Below are positions 18,470-27,395 of a stretch of 64,000 nt of DNA, piece by piece. Made by a program: the position numbers and the translations under genes. The stretch covers positions 873,001 to 937,000 of the forward strand of contig NC_010718.1 in the NCBI RefSeq assembly GCF_000020005.1. Direction: 5' to 3'. Origin of the DNA: Natranaerobius thermophilus JW/NM-WN-LF. GTDB taxonomy: Bacteria; Bacillota; Natranaerobiia; Natranaerobiales; Natranaerobiaceae. The number at the start of each line of letters is the position of its first letter. The first letter of the stretch is position 1. The notes beneath the pieces are model-generated. The model had not been told where the DNA came from, did not search any database, and was given only the letters and a program-made list of their open reading frames with translations.

Positions 18470-18493
18470 TCTAAAGAACAAGGGGATGGTCAA

Positions 18494-20311
18494 GTGTTTA
18501 AAGGACTATTTAAAAAAACAAAGTATATTTCCCTAAATCCCGAAAGAAAAACTGAATTAAGGTCTGATCAAAATGATAATAAGTCCAATAAGCCACATAT
18601 TCCCGATGGATTGTGGGAAAAATGTGATAGCTGTAAGTCAATCATTTATGCTGAAGACCTAAAAAAGAATTATCATATATGTCATGAATGTGGCCATCAC
18701 TTTAGGATTGGTGCCCAGGAGCGAATTAACCAAATAATTGATGAAGATACCTGGGTGGAGTTAGATCAAAATATCATCTCTGAAAATCCTTTAGAATTTG
18801 AAGGCTACAGTGAAAAAGTTGACAAGCTACAGAAAAAAACGGAATTGAAAGAAGCTATTCTAACCGGCTTAGGAAAAATTAATGGTCAGCAAGCAGTGAT
18901 CGGTGCTATGGATAGTAGGTTTTTAATGGGGAGTATGGGCTCTGTTGTCGGTGAAAAAGTTACTAGGGCTATAGAGACTGGAATTGACGAAAACTTACCT
19001 GTTATTATGTTTACAGCATCAGGTGGGGCAAGAATGCAGGAAGGTATCTATTCATTGATGCAAATGGCAAAAACCAGTGCAGCAATTTCTAAACTTAAAG
19101 ACAAGGGACTACCGTACATAGTAGTCCTTACGGACCCCACTACTGGTGGTGTTACTGCTAGTTTTGCTATGTTGGGTGATATAATTTTAGCAGAGCCCAA
19201 TGCTTTAATAGGGTTTGCCGGCAAAAGAGTTATAGAGCAAACTATTAAGCAAAAGCTACCTAAAGAATTTCAGAGAGCTGAATTTTTGTTAAAACACGGA
19301 TTTGTAGACAAAGTGATAAATCGTAAAGAGATGAGAAATAAACTTAGTCACATTTTAAAGTTACACAAGACTAAACAACCTTCTAGAATGTTAGATGGAA
19401 ATGACTGTTCTTACTATTCCTCTAAAGATGCAAGTAAGAAGGCAAGTGCAAAAAGTGTAGAGGAAATAAGGCAACAAGGTAAAAAGTTAACACCCTATGA
19501 TAAAGTTAAGTTGGTGAGAAGTAAAGAGAGGCCAACATCTTTAGACTATATAGATAATATATTTGAAGGCTTTATAGAATTTCACGGAGACAGATATTTC
19601 GCCGATGATACCAGTATAGTTGGAGGATTGGCCTTCTTAAATGGTTTACCAGTAACCGTTATAGGACAGCAAAAGGGAAGAGATTTACAAGAAAATATTT
19701 ATAGGAATTTTGGCATGCCTAATCCTGAAGGTTATCGCAAGGCCGTAAGGCTTATGCAACAAGCTGAAAAGTTTAACAGACCGATTATAAATTTTGTAGA
19801 TACTTCAGGTGCTGGATGTGGTAAAGGAGCAGAAGAAAGGGGACAAGGTGAAGCAATTGCACAAAACCTCTATACAATGTCTTCTTTAAAGGTTCCCATT
19901 ATATCATTAGTCATCGGTGAAGGCGGTAGTGGAGGTGCTTTAGCTTTAACGGTAGCTGATGAAGTATGGATGTTAGAGAATTCGGTTTACTCCATAGTTT
20001 CCCCTGAAGGTTTTGCCAGCATATTATGGAAAGATTCTTCCAAGGCAAAAGAAGCAGCAGATGTAATGAAAATCACTGCTCAGGACTTGCAGGAATTACA
20101 AATAATAGATAAAATCCTTGAAGAACCTTACCAAGATGCCAGTAAAGACGGCCAAGCCATGTCTGAAATTATTAAAAATAACCTTTTGAAGACTCTTGAT
20201 AACTTATCTAAAAAAGAAACAAATGACTTATTAACAAAAAGATATGAGAAGTTCAGAAGTATAGGTAGATTTATTGAGAAATCCAATTTAGATAGTAGTA
20301 TTAATCAATAG
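18494..20311 (+). CDS. accDA: Fused acetyl-CoA carboxylase carboxyltransferase, beta-alpha (AccD-AccA)
   Basis: 605 aa. Residues ~1-290 are AccD with the zinc finger CDSC...CHEC (residues ~37-59) and the [14 protein letters not shown] crotonase-type core. After a short linker, residues ~320-600 are AccA, with the oxyanion-hole segments [16 protein letters not shown] and [12 protein letters not shown]. Transfers the carboxyl group from biotin to acetyl-CoA. In most bacteria these are two genes; here they are one reading frame with no internal stop. GTG start with AAGGGGATGG upstream. Last gene of the operon. Confidence 0.93.
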   Translation: MFKGLFKKTKYISLNPERKTELRSDQNDNKSNKPHIPDGLWEKCDSCKSIIYAEDLKKNYHICHECGHHFRIGAQERINQIIDEDTWVELDQNIISENPLEFEGYSEKVDKLQKKTELKEAILTGLGKINGQQAVIGAMDSRFLMGSMGSVVGEKVTRAIETGIDENLPVIMFTASGGARMQEGIYSLMQMAKTSAAISKLKDKGLPYIVVLTDPTTGGVTASFAMLGDIILAEPNALIGFAGKRVIEQTIKQKLPKEFQRAEFLLKHGFVDKVINRKEMRNKLSHILKLHKTKQPSRMLDGNDCSYYSSKDASKKASAKSVEEIRQQGKKLTPYDKVKLVRSKERPTSLDYIDNIFEGFIEFHGDRYFADDTSIVGGLAFLNGLPVTVIGQQKGRDLQENIYRNFGMPNPEGYRKAVRLMQQAEKFNRPIINFVDTSGAGCGKGAEERGQGEAIAQNLYTMSSLKVPIISLVIGEGGSGGALALTVADEVWMLENSVYSIVSPEGFASILWKDSSKAKEAADVMKITAQDLQELQIIDKILEEPYQDASKDGQAMSEIIKNNLLKTLDNLSKKETNDLLTKRYEKFRSIGRFIEKSNLDSSINQ

Positions 20312-20379
20312 TTAATGTTGTGAACAGCCATTATGATGACTAATACTAAAATTATAATTCCAATAAGATATCGCTTCAT
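20305..20379 (-). CDS. Putative 24-aa single-span membrane microprotein
   Basis: [20 protein letters not shown] plus NINY: a two-basic-residue start followed by one hydrophobic helix. AGAGGGGTG lies ten bases upstream of the ATG. The 3' end overlaps the end of accDA by 7 bp tail to tail. A longer in-frame start at 20550 exists but adds a non-conserved-looking stretch. Tentative. Confidence 0.4.
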   Translation of the reverse strand: MKRYLIGIIILVLVIIMAVHNINY

Positions 20380-20480
20380 ATTTACAAACACCCCTCTTAA
20401 AATTTCTAATCTTAGATATTCTAAACCATTTATTGCCATTTTGGCATGGATAACGGTAAATTTCAAGTTAGTTAAATTAA

Positions 20481-20622
20481 ATTGCAATAACAAGCTCATT
20501 CGATATGTATGGTGTAGATTTAGATGAAAAAATAGCTTTTGTACCTTCAAAAATGGAGTGATAAGGTAGGCGATGAAGAAGCGAAGGCGAAAATACAGAT
20601 AAGTTTGATAGATTATATTTAA
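20481..20622 (+). pseudogene. Possible frameshifted gene remnant
   Basis: One frame reads MYGVDLDEKIAFVPSK and, if one A of the run near 20552 is removed, continues WSDKVGDEEAKAKIQISLID before a stop, just ahead of a terminator. The charge pattern looks protein-like, but there is no start context and no family match that I recognise. Confidence 0.25.
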
Positions 20623-20658
20623 AACTGAAATTCTTTTTGTATGAGTTTGATTGATTGT

Positions 20659-20690
20659 AAGCTAAGGCTTTTTTTGCCTTAGCTTTTATA
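20659..20690 (+). terminator. Rho-independent terminator
   Basis: AAGCTAAGGC, T-rich loop, GCCTTAGCTT, then TTATAATTT. Ends the remnant/acc region. Confidence 0.8.
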
Positions 20691-20848
20691 ATTTATAATA
20701 GAAAATTTTTCCTAAGTATTCTAAAAGAAGGATTATTCTTTGGTGACTAGAAATATAAATAGAGTAAAGTATTGCCAACCAGAAAGTATTGCCACTTGTT
20801 ACTTAATCTACTGATTTTAATACTTTTTAATGGAAGGGGAGATGCATT

Positions 20849-21385
20849 ATGTCCAATGATAAAGACAGGAAAGAAAACGAATATGAAGAACATGTCGCAA
20901 AGGAATCAGAGACTACTGAAAAAAAGGGACAGGATTTAGAAGGCCAACAAGATGTTGAAAATCAACAGGATGCAAGTGAAAAAAGAAGTGAAGAAACAGA
21001 TAAAAAAACCATTGAAACAACAAGTCAAGAGGCAAGTGATAACCTGGGTAGTGGTAGTTATGATGGAGATTACAGGGGTCAAGAGGATTCCCAACCCAGA
21101 GAAAAAGAAAGAATAATAGAACGAGTAGTAGAGAAGGAAAAACAGGATAATACACTCGGAACCATATCCTTAGTAACTGGAATAATTGGTATTGTATTTT
21201 TCTTCTGTTGTTTTGGAGTCGACATAGCCTTAGGTGTAGTGGCGCTGGTAACAGGTATTTTAGGTTATAATAAAGGACAGGATTACTCTTTGGCCGGAAT
21301 TATTATGGGAGCAATTATAGTAGGTCTTAACTTACTTGGAATAATTGGTATATTTTCATTAAATCTACTTGATAGTGTTTTATGA
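20849..21385 (+). CDS. DUF4190-domain membrane protein
   Basis: 178 aa. The first ~105 residues are hydrophilic, rich in E, K, Q and D, and end in an IIERVVEKEK helix. The C-terminal ~70 residues form two membrane helices around GYNKGQDYSLAGIIMGAI, the DUF4190 pattern (xLGVVALVTGILGYNKG). GGAAGGGGAG ribosome binding site. Next to a DUF2752 gene, a pairing seen in other Firmicutes; the function of both is unknown. Confidence 0.75.
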   Translation: MSNDKDRKENEYEEHVAKESETTEKKGQDLEGQQDVENQQDASEKRSEETDKKTIETTSQEASDNLGSGSYDGDYRGQEDSQPREKERIIERVVEKEKQDNTLGTISLVTGIIGIVFFFCCFGVDIALGVVALVTGILGYNKGQDYSLAGIIMGAIIVGLNLLGIIGIFSLNLLDSVL

Positions 21386-21409
21386 TTTGATCTAAGGCAT
21401 TGTTACGGA

Positions 21410-21829
21410 GTGATGATAGTGCAACCCAACAATCTTCAAAGAAAATTGGAAAGGAAATTGGAATTATTTCTGGTGTTATTTTTTGTACTGATAATAGTTG
21501 CTGTCTTGATCTATGTACAATATCCTTATACAGTAAGTCAGTTGACCGGATATACTGGTTGCTCCGTGTACGAAACTTTTGATATTAAATGTCCTACTTG
21601 TAGGGGTACCAGGGCTGTTTCAGCTCTGATGGATGGAAGACTCTTTGATGCTTTACAGTACAATGCTTTAGTTATAGTTACCATTCCTATTGTGTTGTAT
21701 TACGGTATTAGAACTTCTGTATTTATATTGAAAGGGAATTCAATGGAAGAATTAAGAATTAATACCAAATTTATCTGGTTTTGGCTGGTAGTGATTATTT
21801 TGTTTACAGTAATAAGAAATTTAGTGTGA
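21410..21829 (+). CDS. DUF2752 membrane protein
   Basis: 139 aa, about three membrane helices. The diagnostic CPTCRGTRAVSALMDGR segment matches the CPxCGxTRA signature of DUF2752, preceded by another cysteine in TGCSVYE. Function unknown; a paralogue lies on the opposite strand at 22767. Follows the DUF4190 gene by 24 bp and is probably cotranscribed. Confidence 0.8.
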   Translation: MMIVQPNNLQRKLERKLELFLVLFFVLIIVAVLIYVQYPYTVSQLTGYTGCSVYETFDIKCPTCRGTRAVSALMDGRLFDALQYNALVIVTIPIVLYYGIRTSVFILKGNSMEELRINTKFIWFWLVVIILFTVIRNLV

Positions 21830-21917
21830 GATTAGCAGATTAGATCTCTTGGTTCTGATATATTACGATAATTACTCCACTAATATTCGACTAATTGATT
21901 TAGGAGGGGATATAGAA

Positions 21918-22778
21918 ATGGAAGGTCTGTGTTCCTTAATTTTTTTGGGATTTATTGGATTTGTAATTTATAACTTTTTTATGAATATCAAGGGTTATTT
22001 TGCCATCAAGAAAACTAATAAAATTATGGGGAAAGCAGGAGACTTAGTAACAGATGAAGATGTAGATCAAATTATTAAAACATTGAAAGGCAATATTCCA
22101 AACCATCCTAAATACTGGAATAATTTAAAATCCCATTTTTCTATGGTAAACAATTCAGAGCATGTATCATACTCCAAAAAAGAGCGATTGAAAAATCTAC
22201 TTATTAAAAAAGGGGTACATGTTGGGGGAATAAAACTTAAGAAAAATAGGAAAGAAATAAAAGAAGAGAACTTTGAAATCGGGAACAAAGGGGAAGAAGA
22301 AGTCAAACATAATCTTAACTTTATGAAAGTTAACGGATATCATATATTGAATAATGTAAAATTAAGTAGTCCTGCTGGGCGCCAGGAGATAGATCATATA
22401 ATTATTGGTGAAACGGGTATTTTCCACGTTGAGACAAAGGCTTTTAAAGGCCAAGGTAAGATAGTTATAGATGAAGATGGTAACTGGTTTAAAGAAATGG
22501 GTAACAAAACTAGTGTGATTAAAAATCCCATTGCTCAAGTTGACCGCCATGATAGTGTAATTAAAAACTTATTGAAAAATCAACTTCCTGGTACTGAAAA
22601 GTTTGTTACTCCTGTAATAGTGATTGCCACAGAATCCTTTATAATCAAAGGGCGAAAAAATTGTCCTGTAACTGTACTTAAAGCAGAAGAATTATCCCAG
22701 TTTGTGAAAAATTATGATAGAAACGAACAGCTAGATGAAGAGACAGTGAAAAAAGTCTATCAAAAATTAAATAAATAA
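21918..22778 (+). CDS. NERD (nuclease-related) domain membrane-anchored protein
   Basis: 286 aa. One N-terminal membrane helix (about residues 5-25), a ~90-residue helical linker, then a NERD domain: GNKGEEEVKHNL, NNVKLSS, RQEIDHIIIGETGIFHVETK, with the D/E-x-K nuclease core. NERD proteins are assumed to act on nucleic acids but are mostly uncharacterised. AGGAGGGG precedes the ATG at 21918; an earlier in-frame start at 21849 lacks such a site. Convergent with the next DUF2752 gene, whose end overlaps by 12 bp. Confidence 0.85.
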   Translation: MEGLCSLIFLGFIGFVIYNFFMNIKGYFAIKKTNKIMGKAGDLVTDEDVDQIIKTLKGNIPNHPKYWNNLKSHFSMVNNSEHVSYSKKERLKNLLIKKGVHVGGIKLKKNRKEIKEENFEIGNKGEEEVKHNLNFMKVNGYHILNNVKLSSPAGRQEIDHIIIGETGIFHVETKAFKGQGKIVIDEDGNWFKEMGNKTSVIKNPIAQVDRHDSVIKNLLKNQLPGTEKFVTPVIVIATESFIIKGRKNCPVTVLKAEELSQFVKNYDRNEQLDEETVKKVYQKLNK

Positions 22779-23165
22779 ATTTCTAAGTACAGAGTAAAAT
22801 GTAACAACGACTACTGCTAACATTAATTTAGCGGGACGGATGTCCAGCTCTAGAATTGACTTTCCTTTAATGAATAACCAACTTCCTTTGACACCAAAAT
22901 AAAGCAACAAAGGCCCTCCGGGGAGTAATAGCGCATTGTACTGTACTGAAGAAATTATATCTAATTGAAGTAGAGCTTGAGCAGCTCTTGTACCGCCACA
23001 TGTAGGACCCTTTAATCCGGTATTAAGATAAAACCAACATCCTTTATAACCTATAGCTTGGGTAAAGCTATCACTTAATATGTGAAGTCCAGATAAAACC
23101 ATGGCAGTCCAAAATATAATGAGTAATAATAATTCAAATAATCTTGATAGCTTATTTTCAGTCAT
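22767..23165 (-). CDS. DUF2752 membrane protein, second copy
   Basis: 132 aa with three membrane helices and GPTCGGTRAAQALLQLD, the DUF2752 signature, here with GPTC instead of CPTC, so the first cysteine of the pair is missing. A cysteine in GYKGCWFY matches that of the first copy. The start ATG 23165 is preferred because AAAGGATG lies just upstream; the TTG at 23183 would overlap it. Convergent with the NERD gene. Confidence 0.8.
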   Translation of the reverse strand: MTENKLSRLFELLLLIIFWTAMVLSGLHILSDSFTQAIGYKGCWFYLNTGLKGPTCGGTRAAQALLQLDIISSVQYNALLLPGGPLLLYFGVKGSWLFIKGKSILELDIRPAKLMLAVVVVTFYSVLRNLFI

Positions 23166-23389
23166 TACAATACATCCTTTCAAAACTGTTAGAATATATT
23201 ACTATGGATACATAACTATAGTCATATAAATTCTAGGCTATTGAGTTTTATCCTGCATATGTTATGAGCACTTTAAATTATTTAAGTGGAGTAATTTTTG
23301 TATCCTTTATCCTGTTTTGTATATCCATACCCAACATGGAAACATTAATAAAAGAGAAAAATACTTTGTTAATCAGGAGGTATGGGTAT

Positions 23390-23551
23390 ATGTCAGATAT
23401 CAAATGTCAGGTAGAAGAATGTTATTATAATGAAAACTATATGTGTGGAGCTTCTTCCATTAAAGTTAGGTCAAGTGTGACTAATAATGTTGTCAATAAT
23501 ACAGATGATACCGCATGTGAAACCTTTGTTCCCAAAGAAGAATATCGATAA
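23390..23551 (+). CDS. DUF1540 small cysteine-motif protein
   Basis: 53 aa. Cysteines in IKCQVEECYYNENYMCGAS and the final TACETF give the C-x4-C-x6-C...C pattern of DUF1540, a likely metal-binding domain often found in spore formers. A consensus AGGAGG nine bases before the ATG fixes this start and excludes the longer upstream frame beginning 23264. Confidence 0.8.
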   Translation: MSDIKCQVEECYYNENYMCGASSIKVRSSVTNNVVNNTDDTACETFVPKEEYR

Positions 23552-23628
23552 GATATAAGATTAGTTGAATAAGTACGAAAAACGTAATTTTACAAGATCT
23601 TTTATATTGTCAATGATCTTTAAGGAGG

Positions 23629-23668
23629 AAAGCTGAGGGTGATAGATATGGCCCTCAGCTTTTTATTT
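23629..23668 (+). terminator. Rho-independent terminator
   Basis: 11-bp stem AAAGCTGAGGG/CCCTCAGCTTT with a 12-nt loop and a following T-run. Confidence 0.9.
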
Positions 23669-23691
23669 TTTAGGTTCTTTTATGTGTAGTT

Positions 23692-23741
23692 GTTGATACT
23701 GTAAAATTTTCAATTGAACTGATACTGCAAGTTTCGACAGT
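23692..23741 (+). repeat. Tandem degenerate TGATACTG motif
   Basis: TTGATACTGTAAAATTTTCA and CTGATACTGCAAGTTTCGAC follow each other. Both resemble the sequence around the 5041-5058 motif (TTGATAACTGTAAAGTTTCA) and 55150-55171. Significance uncertain. Confidence 0.3.
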
Positions 23742-23894
23742 ACATCTTAACGAGTGAACAGGAGAATTAGAGCCAAATAACAGGATAATATTTTCTGATC
23801 CATTCATGGTTGAATCTCAACAAGTTTTCAAGGGATATAAAAATGGATGTAGAATAGGATATAAAAGAGGGTTGTGTAGTTGAGAGGTGATTGT

Positions 23895-25211
23895 ATGGCT
23901 GATAAGAAAACTTTGATTACACTTGTAATAATTTCTACTGCATATATAGCAGGTGTTGCAAATATTCAGGGCTTTTTAGCATTGCTACCCATGGTTCAAG
24001 AAGAATTTCTATTGAGCAAAACACAGGTGGGTTTGTACTCTAGCTTTCACTTTTTGAGTGCTATAATGTTGGCTGTATTTAGTGGTAAGATTGTAGACCG
24101 GCTGGGAACTAAGAGGGGACTGTTTTTGGGAGTCTTCATAGCCGGTATTTTAATGATTTTACATTCATTCTCACCTTATTTTGGAATTATTCTTTGTTTA
24201 GCTTTTTTTACGGGATTAGCCTTTAGTATAGTCACCCCTTCTGCTAATAAAGCCGTACTGGAGTTGGCAGAACCTACTCAAAGAAGTTTTTTCATGGGAA
24301 TTGTTCACAGTGGCAGTGGTGTTGGTGGTATTATTGGAGCCACTCTGCTTCCTATTTTAGGTGGTATAATGGGATGGAGGCCGCCGCTAGTAATTTCTGG
24401 TTCGTTCGCTGTATTAGTTGCTATTTTAATTTTACTTTGTTATAAATCCCCGAATACAACATCTCAGACTAATAACCAAGTTCAAGGCAGTCAAACTAAC
24501 AATCAAAGTAACAGTCTGGATAACAATCTAGATAACAATCAAAATAAGAATCAAAATGAAAACCAAGGGGGAGCAGGCTCTTTAAAAGATAATTTGGTAT
24601 TTTTCATACAAAATCGTTATTTAGTACTCATTTGTATAATGGGTTTTGCTTTTGGTGTTAGTGCTTCCACAGCTATAGGACATTATACTGTTTATCTAAC
24701 AGGGGATTTGGGCTTTGGCTCTACTTTGGCGGGTGTTTGTTTAGGCCTGGTACATGCTGGCGGGATCCTAGGCCAGCCGACCTGGGGACTGGTCAATGAA
24801 AAAGTATTTTCTGGCAATAGAAGGAAAGGGTTAATACTACACGGAATATTAATAACAGTCCTGTTTATTTTATACGGTTTGGTAGTCAGTCCTTTACAAC
24901 CAAATCCGGTACTGGTTATGTTGTTATCCTTTATTCTTGGGTATAATACCATCGGTGTAATTGCTGTATATTTCACAACAATTGGTGAACTAGCGCCCAA
25001 GGAAAGTGTCGGTGTAATCACTGGAATAGCTTTAATCTTCCCCAGAACCGGTATGATCTTTGGTCCTCCGGTATTTGGCTATTTTGCTGATATCACTGCG
25101 AGTTATGCTTATAGTTGGTTAGTAATTGGATCTTTGATTTTTATTATCACAGCAGGTTTTTGGTATTTTAGTAGGAAAACAGAATTACCTGTTACTATTT
25201 TGAGTGACTAA
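23895..25211 (+). CDS. Major facilitator superfamily transporter
   Basis: 438 aa with 12 predicted membrane helices. MFS hallmarks: GKIVDRLGTKRG after helix 2 and GSGVGGIIGATLLP in helix 5. The central cytoplasmic loop is an unusual stretch rich in N and Q (about residues 190-225, repeated NNL/DNN/NQN units). It resembles the nitrate/sugar or oxalate-formate antiporter groups only generally; substrate unknown. ATG 23895 with GAGAGGTGA upstream is preferred to the TTG at 23880. Followed 19 bp later by purC. Confidence 0.85.
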   Translation: MADKKTLITLVIISTAYIAGVANIQGFLALLPMVQEEFLLSKTQVGLYSSFHFLSAIMLAVFSGKIVDRLGTKRGLFLGVFIAGILMILHSFSPYFGIILCLAFFTGLAFSIVTPSANKAVLELAEPTQRSFFMGIVHSGSGVGGIIGATLLPILGGIMGWRPPLVISGSFAVLVAILILLCYKSPNTTSQTNNQVQGSQTNNQSNSLDNNLDNNQNKNQNENQGGAGSLKDNLVFFIQNRYLVLICIMGFAFGVSASTAIGHYTVYLTGDLGFGSTLAGVCLGLVHAGGILGQPTWGLVNEKVFSGNRRKGLILHGILITVLFILYGLVVSPLQPNPVLVMLLSFILGYNTIGVIAVYFTTIGELAPKESVGVITGIALIFPRTGMIFGPPVFGYFADITASYAYSWLVIGSLIFIITAGFWYFSRKTELPVTILSD

Positions 25212-25230
25212 CTTGAAGGAGGTCAAAAAT

Positions 25231-25911
25231 ATGAAACAAATTTATGAGGGAAAGACCAAGAAAGTATTTTTGAATGAGAAAGGTAATTTAGTTCTTTACT
25301 TTAAAGATGAGGTAACTGGTACCGGAGAAGATATCGATCCAGGTGGAAATGAAGTGGTGGGTGAAATACCAGAGAAAGGATTATCCTCACTGGCAGTAAC
25401 AAAATATTTTTTTGATATGCTAAAAGAAAAGGGAATTCCAACTCATTTTATCGATGCTTCACCGGAAGAAGGTTATATGGAAGTACAACAATGTGAAGCT
25501 TTAGGCCTGGAAGTTATCTGTCGGGTTAAGGCATATGGTAGTTTCCTGCGACGTTATCCTGAGTTTACTCAAAATAAGGAATTGGAACATCTGAACTATT
25601 TGGTTGAAGTCACAGTTAAAGATGATGAGAGGGGTGATCCTTTAATCAATGATGAAGCTTTGATTAAACTAGGGATTTTGAACAATGAAGAGTTAGACTC
25701 TATGAAGGAAATTACTAAATCTGTTGCCAAAATCATTGAAACTGAGTTAAATGATAAAGGTTTAGATTTAATTGACTTTAAACTGGAATTTGGTAGGGTT
25801 AAAGATGGCAAGATTATCATCATTGACGAAATCTCCGGTGATTCTATGAGGGTCTTCAAAGATGACAAAACTGTTACACAAAAAGAACTTGTTGAATATT
25901 TGCTGAAATAG
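25231..25911 (+). CDS. purC: Phosphoribosylaminoimidazole-succinocarboxamide synthase
   Basis: SAICAR synthetase of purine biosynthesis, condensing CAIR with aspartate using ATP. 226 aa, typical length, with MKQIYEGKTKKVF at the start, LEVICRVKAYGSFLRRYP and the IIIIDEISGDSMR signature. The AGGAGG just before ATG 25231 settles the start. No other pur gene is nearby. Confidence 0.96.
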   Translation: MKQIYEGKTKKVFLNEKGNLVLYFKDEVTGTGEDIDPGGNEVVGEIPEKGLSSLAVTKYFFDMLKEKGIPTHFIDASPEEGYMEVQQCEALGLEVICRVKAYGSFLRRYPEFTQNKELEHLNYLVEVTVKDDERGDPLINDEALIKLGILNNEELDSMKEITKSVAKIIETELNDKGLDLIDFKLEFGRVKDGKIIIIDEISGDSMRVFKDDKTVTQKELVEYLLK

Positions 25912-25937
25912 AAGATAATTCATTTCCATTATCTTAA

Positions 25938-25989
25938 ATAAATGCATCCTTTCTGTCTTGTCCTTCTCGGTCAGAAAGGATGCATTTAT
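25938..25989. terminator. Long hairpin between convergent purC and thrE-like genes
   Basis: 18-bp perfect stem: left arm 25938-25955 (ATAAATGCATCCTTTCTG), right arm 25972-25989. No long T-run on either side, but the position between convergent genes suggests bidirectional termination. Confidence 0.65.
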
Positions 25990-26004
25990 CTAGTCTAACT
26001 GAGG

Positions 26005-26433
26005 TTATCGACGTTGTTTTCTGTAAGTATTGATTGACAAGATAATAGTAAGAGCTGCGGCTATTAAAATTGCTATTAAAATTGTCTCAATTCCGTGCTG
26101 GAGTGCAGAGTTATAGTTTTGTTCTAGTAAGGATAACATAGTATAATATAGACCGAAACCGGGTACCAGGGGGACGATTCCGGGAATGATATATAATGTA
26201 GCAGGTTGTTTATCAATTACTGCGAAAATTTCTCCTAATAAGGCAATCACTAAAGATGCAACAAAAGTAGAAATCACGACAGACTGAAAATTATGATTGA
26301 TGATAAAGTGAGTCGCCCAACCTATCCCCCCACCTAAACCGGCTTTAACTAAAGAGGATTTTCTACTGTTAAAAATCACGGCAAAGCCCACTGTACACAT
26401 AAAGCCATAGATGAAGTTAGCGATATATATCAT
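26005..26433 (-). CDS. Threonine/serine exporter C-terminal half (YjjB/ThrE_2 type)
   Basis: 142 aa, four to five membrane helices, with the PATLYIIPGIVPLVPGFGLYY signature of ThrE_2 (PF12821). Works with the YjjP-like partner encoded directly upstream; together they equal one ThrE exporter, and in E. coli the YjjPB pair exports succinate. ATG 26433 with GGAGGGG lies within the end of the partner gene (ATGA overlap). Confidence 0.88.
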   Translation of the reverse strand: MIYIANFIYGFMCTVGFAVIFNSRKSSLVKAGLGGGIGWATHFIINHNFQSVVISTFVASLVIALLGEIFAVIDKQPATLYIIPGIVPLVPGFGLYYTMLSLLEQNYNSALQHGIETILIAILIAAALTIILSINTYRKQRR

Positions 26434-27212
26434 ATTAAATTCCCCTCCATGATTAACGACCAAACTGTCAATATTGAACCAACACCAAAGGCAATACTAA
26501 TAGCTATGATAAAGGCTTCTCCAGCTCTAGCTAATCCGGCCAGTAGGTCACCAATTATGGAATCTCTAACGGCATTAGTTATAGCTACTCCAGGGACCAT
26601 TACCATGATAGCGCCAATTATTATATTGTCTATATCAATTGAATAACTAAACGTAGAAAGCACAATTGCTATCAAGGCTAAAGTAGCCCCACCGACAATA
26701 TTGGCCAGGAAAAAGGGCATTTTTCTATCTTTTAGATAAATTAGTGTTCCCGTGACTATAATTCCAGTGATAAAGGCGCTTAACGCCTCGGGAAGGTTTG
26801 ATTGAAACAATAGTGAAAAGAAGCCGCTGGCTATACCGCCAAAAATTATTTTAGTGAATCTGGAGTAACTGGGTGTAGCATCAATTTCTTTTAACAGTTT
26901 CATACCTTCCTTTGCATCCATATCACTATTTACAAAGGTGCGAGAAAAGTCATTCACTTCCGCTACTTTACTTAAATTTATATTTCTGGACCGAATTCTT
27001 TTCATGTGGGAAGTCATTGCATCATAAGTGTTCTTTTTATCAATAGATACAAAAATACCGGTAGGGGTAACAAAGGTTTCTACATATGAATAACCTCTAG
27101 ATTTACATAAGCGGATAATTGTATCTTCAACTCTATAGGTTTCAGCACCATTTTCGAGCATGATTTCCCCTGCGTAAACGGCTAAAACTAGTATTTCTTT
27201 TTTGTTAAGCAC
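26430..27212 (-). CDS. Threonine/serine exporter N-terminal half (YjjP/ThrE_1 type)
   Basis: 260 aa. N-terminal soluble part with AGEIMLENGAETYRVEDTI (ThrE_1/DUF1212 signature) and five membrane helices in the second half (from about residue 118). Its stop codon overlaps the start of the YjjB-like gene as ATGA, so translation of the two halves is coupled. Substrate could be amino acids or dicarboxylates. Confidence 0.88.
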   Translation of the reverse strand: MLNKKEILVLAVYAGEIMLENGAETYRVEDTIIRLCKSRGYSYVETFVTPTGIFVSIDKKNTYDAMTSHMKRIRSRNINLSKVAEVNDFSRTFVNSDMDAKEGMKLLKEIDATPSYSRFTKIIFGGIASGFFSLLFQSNLPEALSAFITGIIVTGTLIYLKDRKMPFFLANIVGGATLALIAIVLSTFSYSIDIDNIIIGAIMVMVPGVAITNAVRDSIIGDLLAGLARAGEAFIIAISIAFGVGSILTVWSLIMEGNLI

Positions 27213-27303
27213 TTTTCTTCACCTCACTACCTATACCCGTCATGAACACAATTTTAGCTATCTAGCTTATTATAACAATTGTTTTTTGAGGTGTATATAG
27301 AAA

Positions 27304-27338
27304 TTTGGGTTCACATGAATCCAAAAATTTGGTATATA
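27304..27338 (+). promoter_or_regulatory. htpG promoter overlapped by an inverted repeat
   Basis: TTCACA at 27310-27315, 17 bp, TATATA at 27333-27338. An inverted repeat with 9-bp arms TTTGGGTTC/GAATCCAAA (one mismatch, 4-nt spacer, 27304-27325) covers the -35. It is not a CIRCE element, so a different stress repressor or activator is possible. Confidence 0.5.
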
Positions 27339-27395
27339 AAATAGGGAGATGTTCTAACAGAAAACAGATCAAAGATATTAAAGGAGGGAATCGTT

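Larger units (their letters stand above)
20380..20848. other. Intergenic region downstream of acc operon
   Basis: 469 bp lacking an intact gene. It contains a possible decayed coding remnant (20481-20622), a terminator (20659-20690) and the leader of the DUF4190 gene. No RNA gene recognised. Confidence 0.5.
23552..23894. other. Intergenic region before the MFS gene
   Basis: 343 bp with a strong terminator (23629-23668) preceded by an unused TAAGGAGGAAAG sequence, then a tandem degenerate TGATACTG motif (23692-23741). No ORF supported. Confidence 0.5.
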
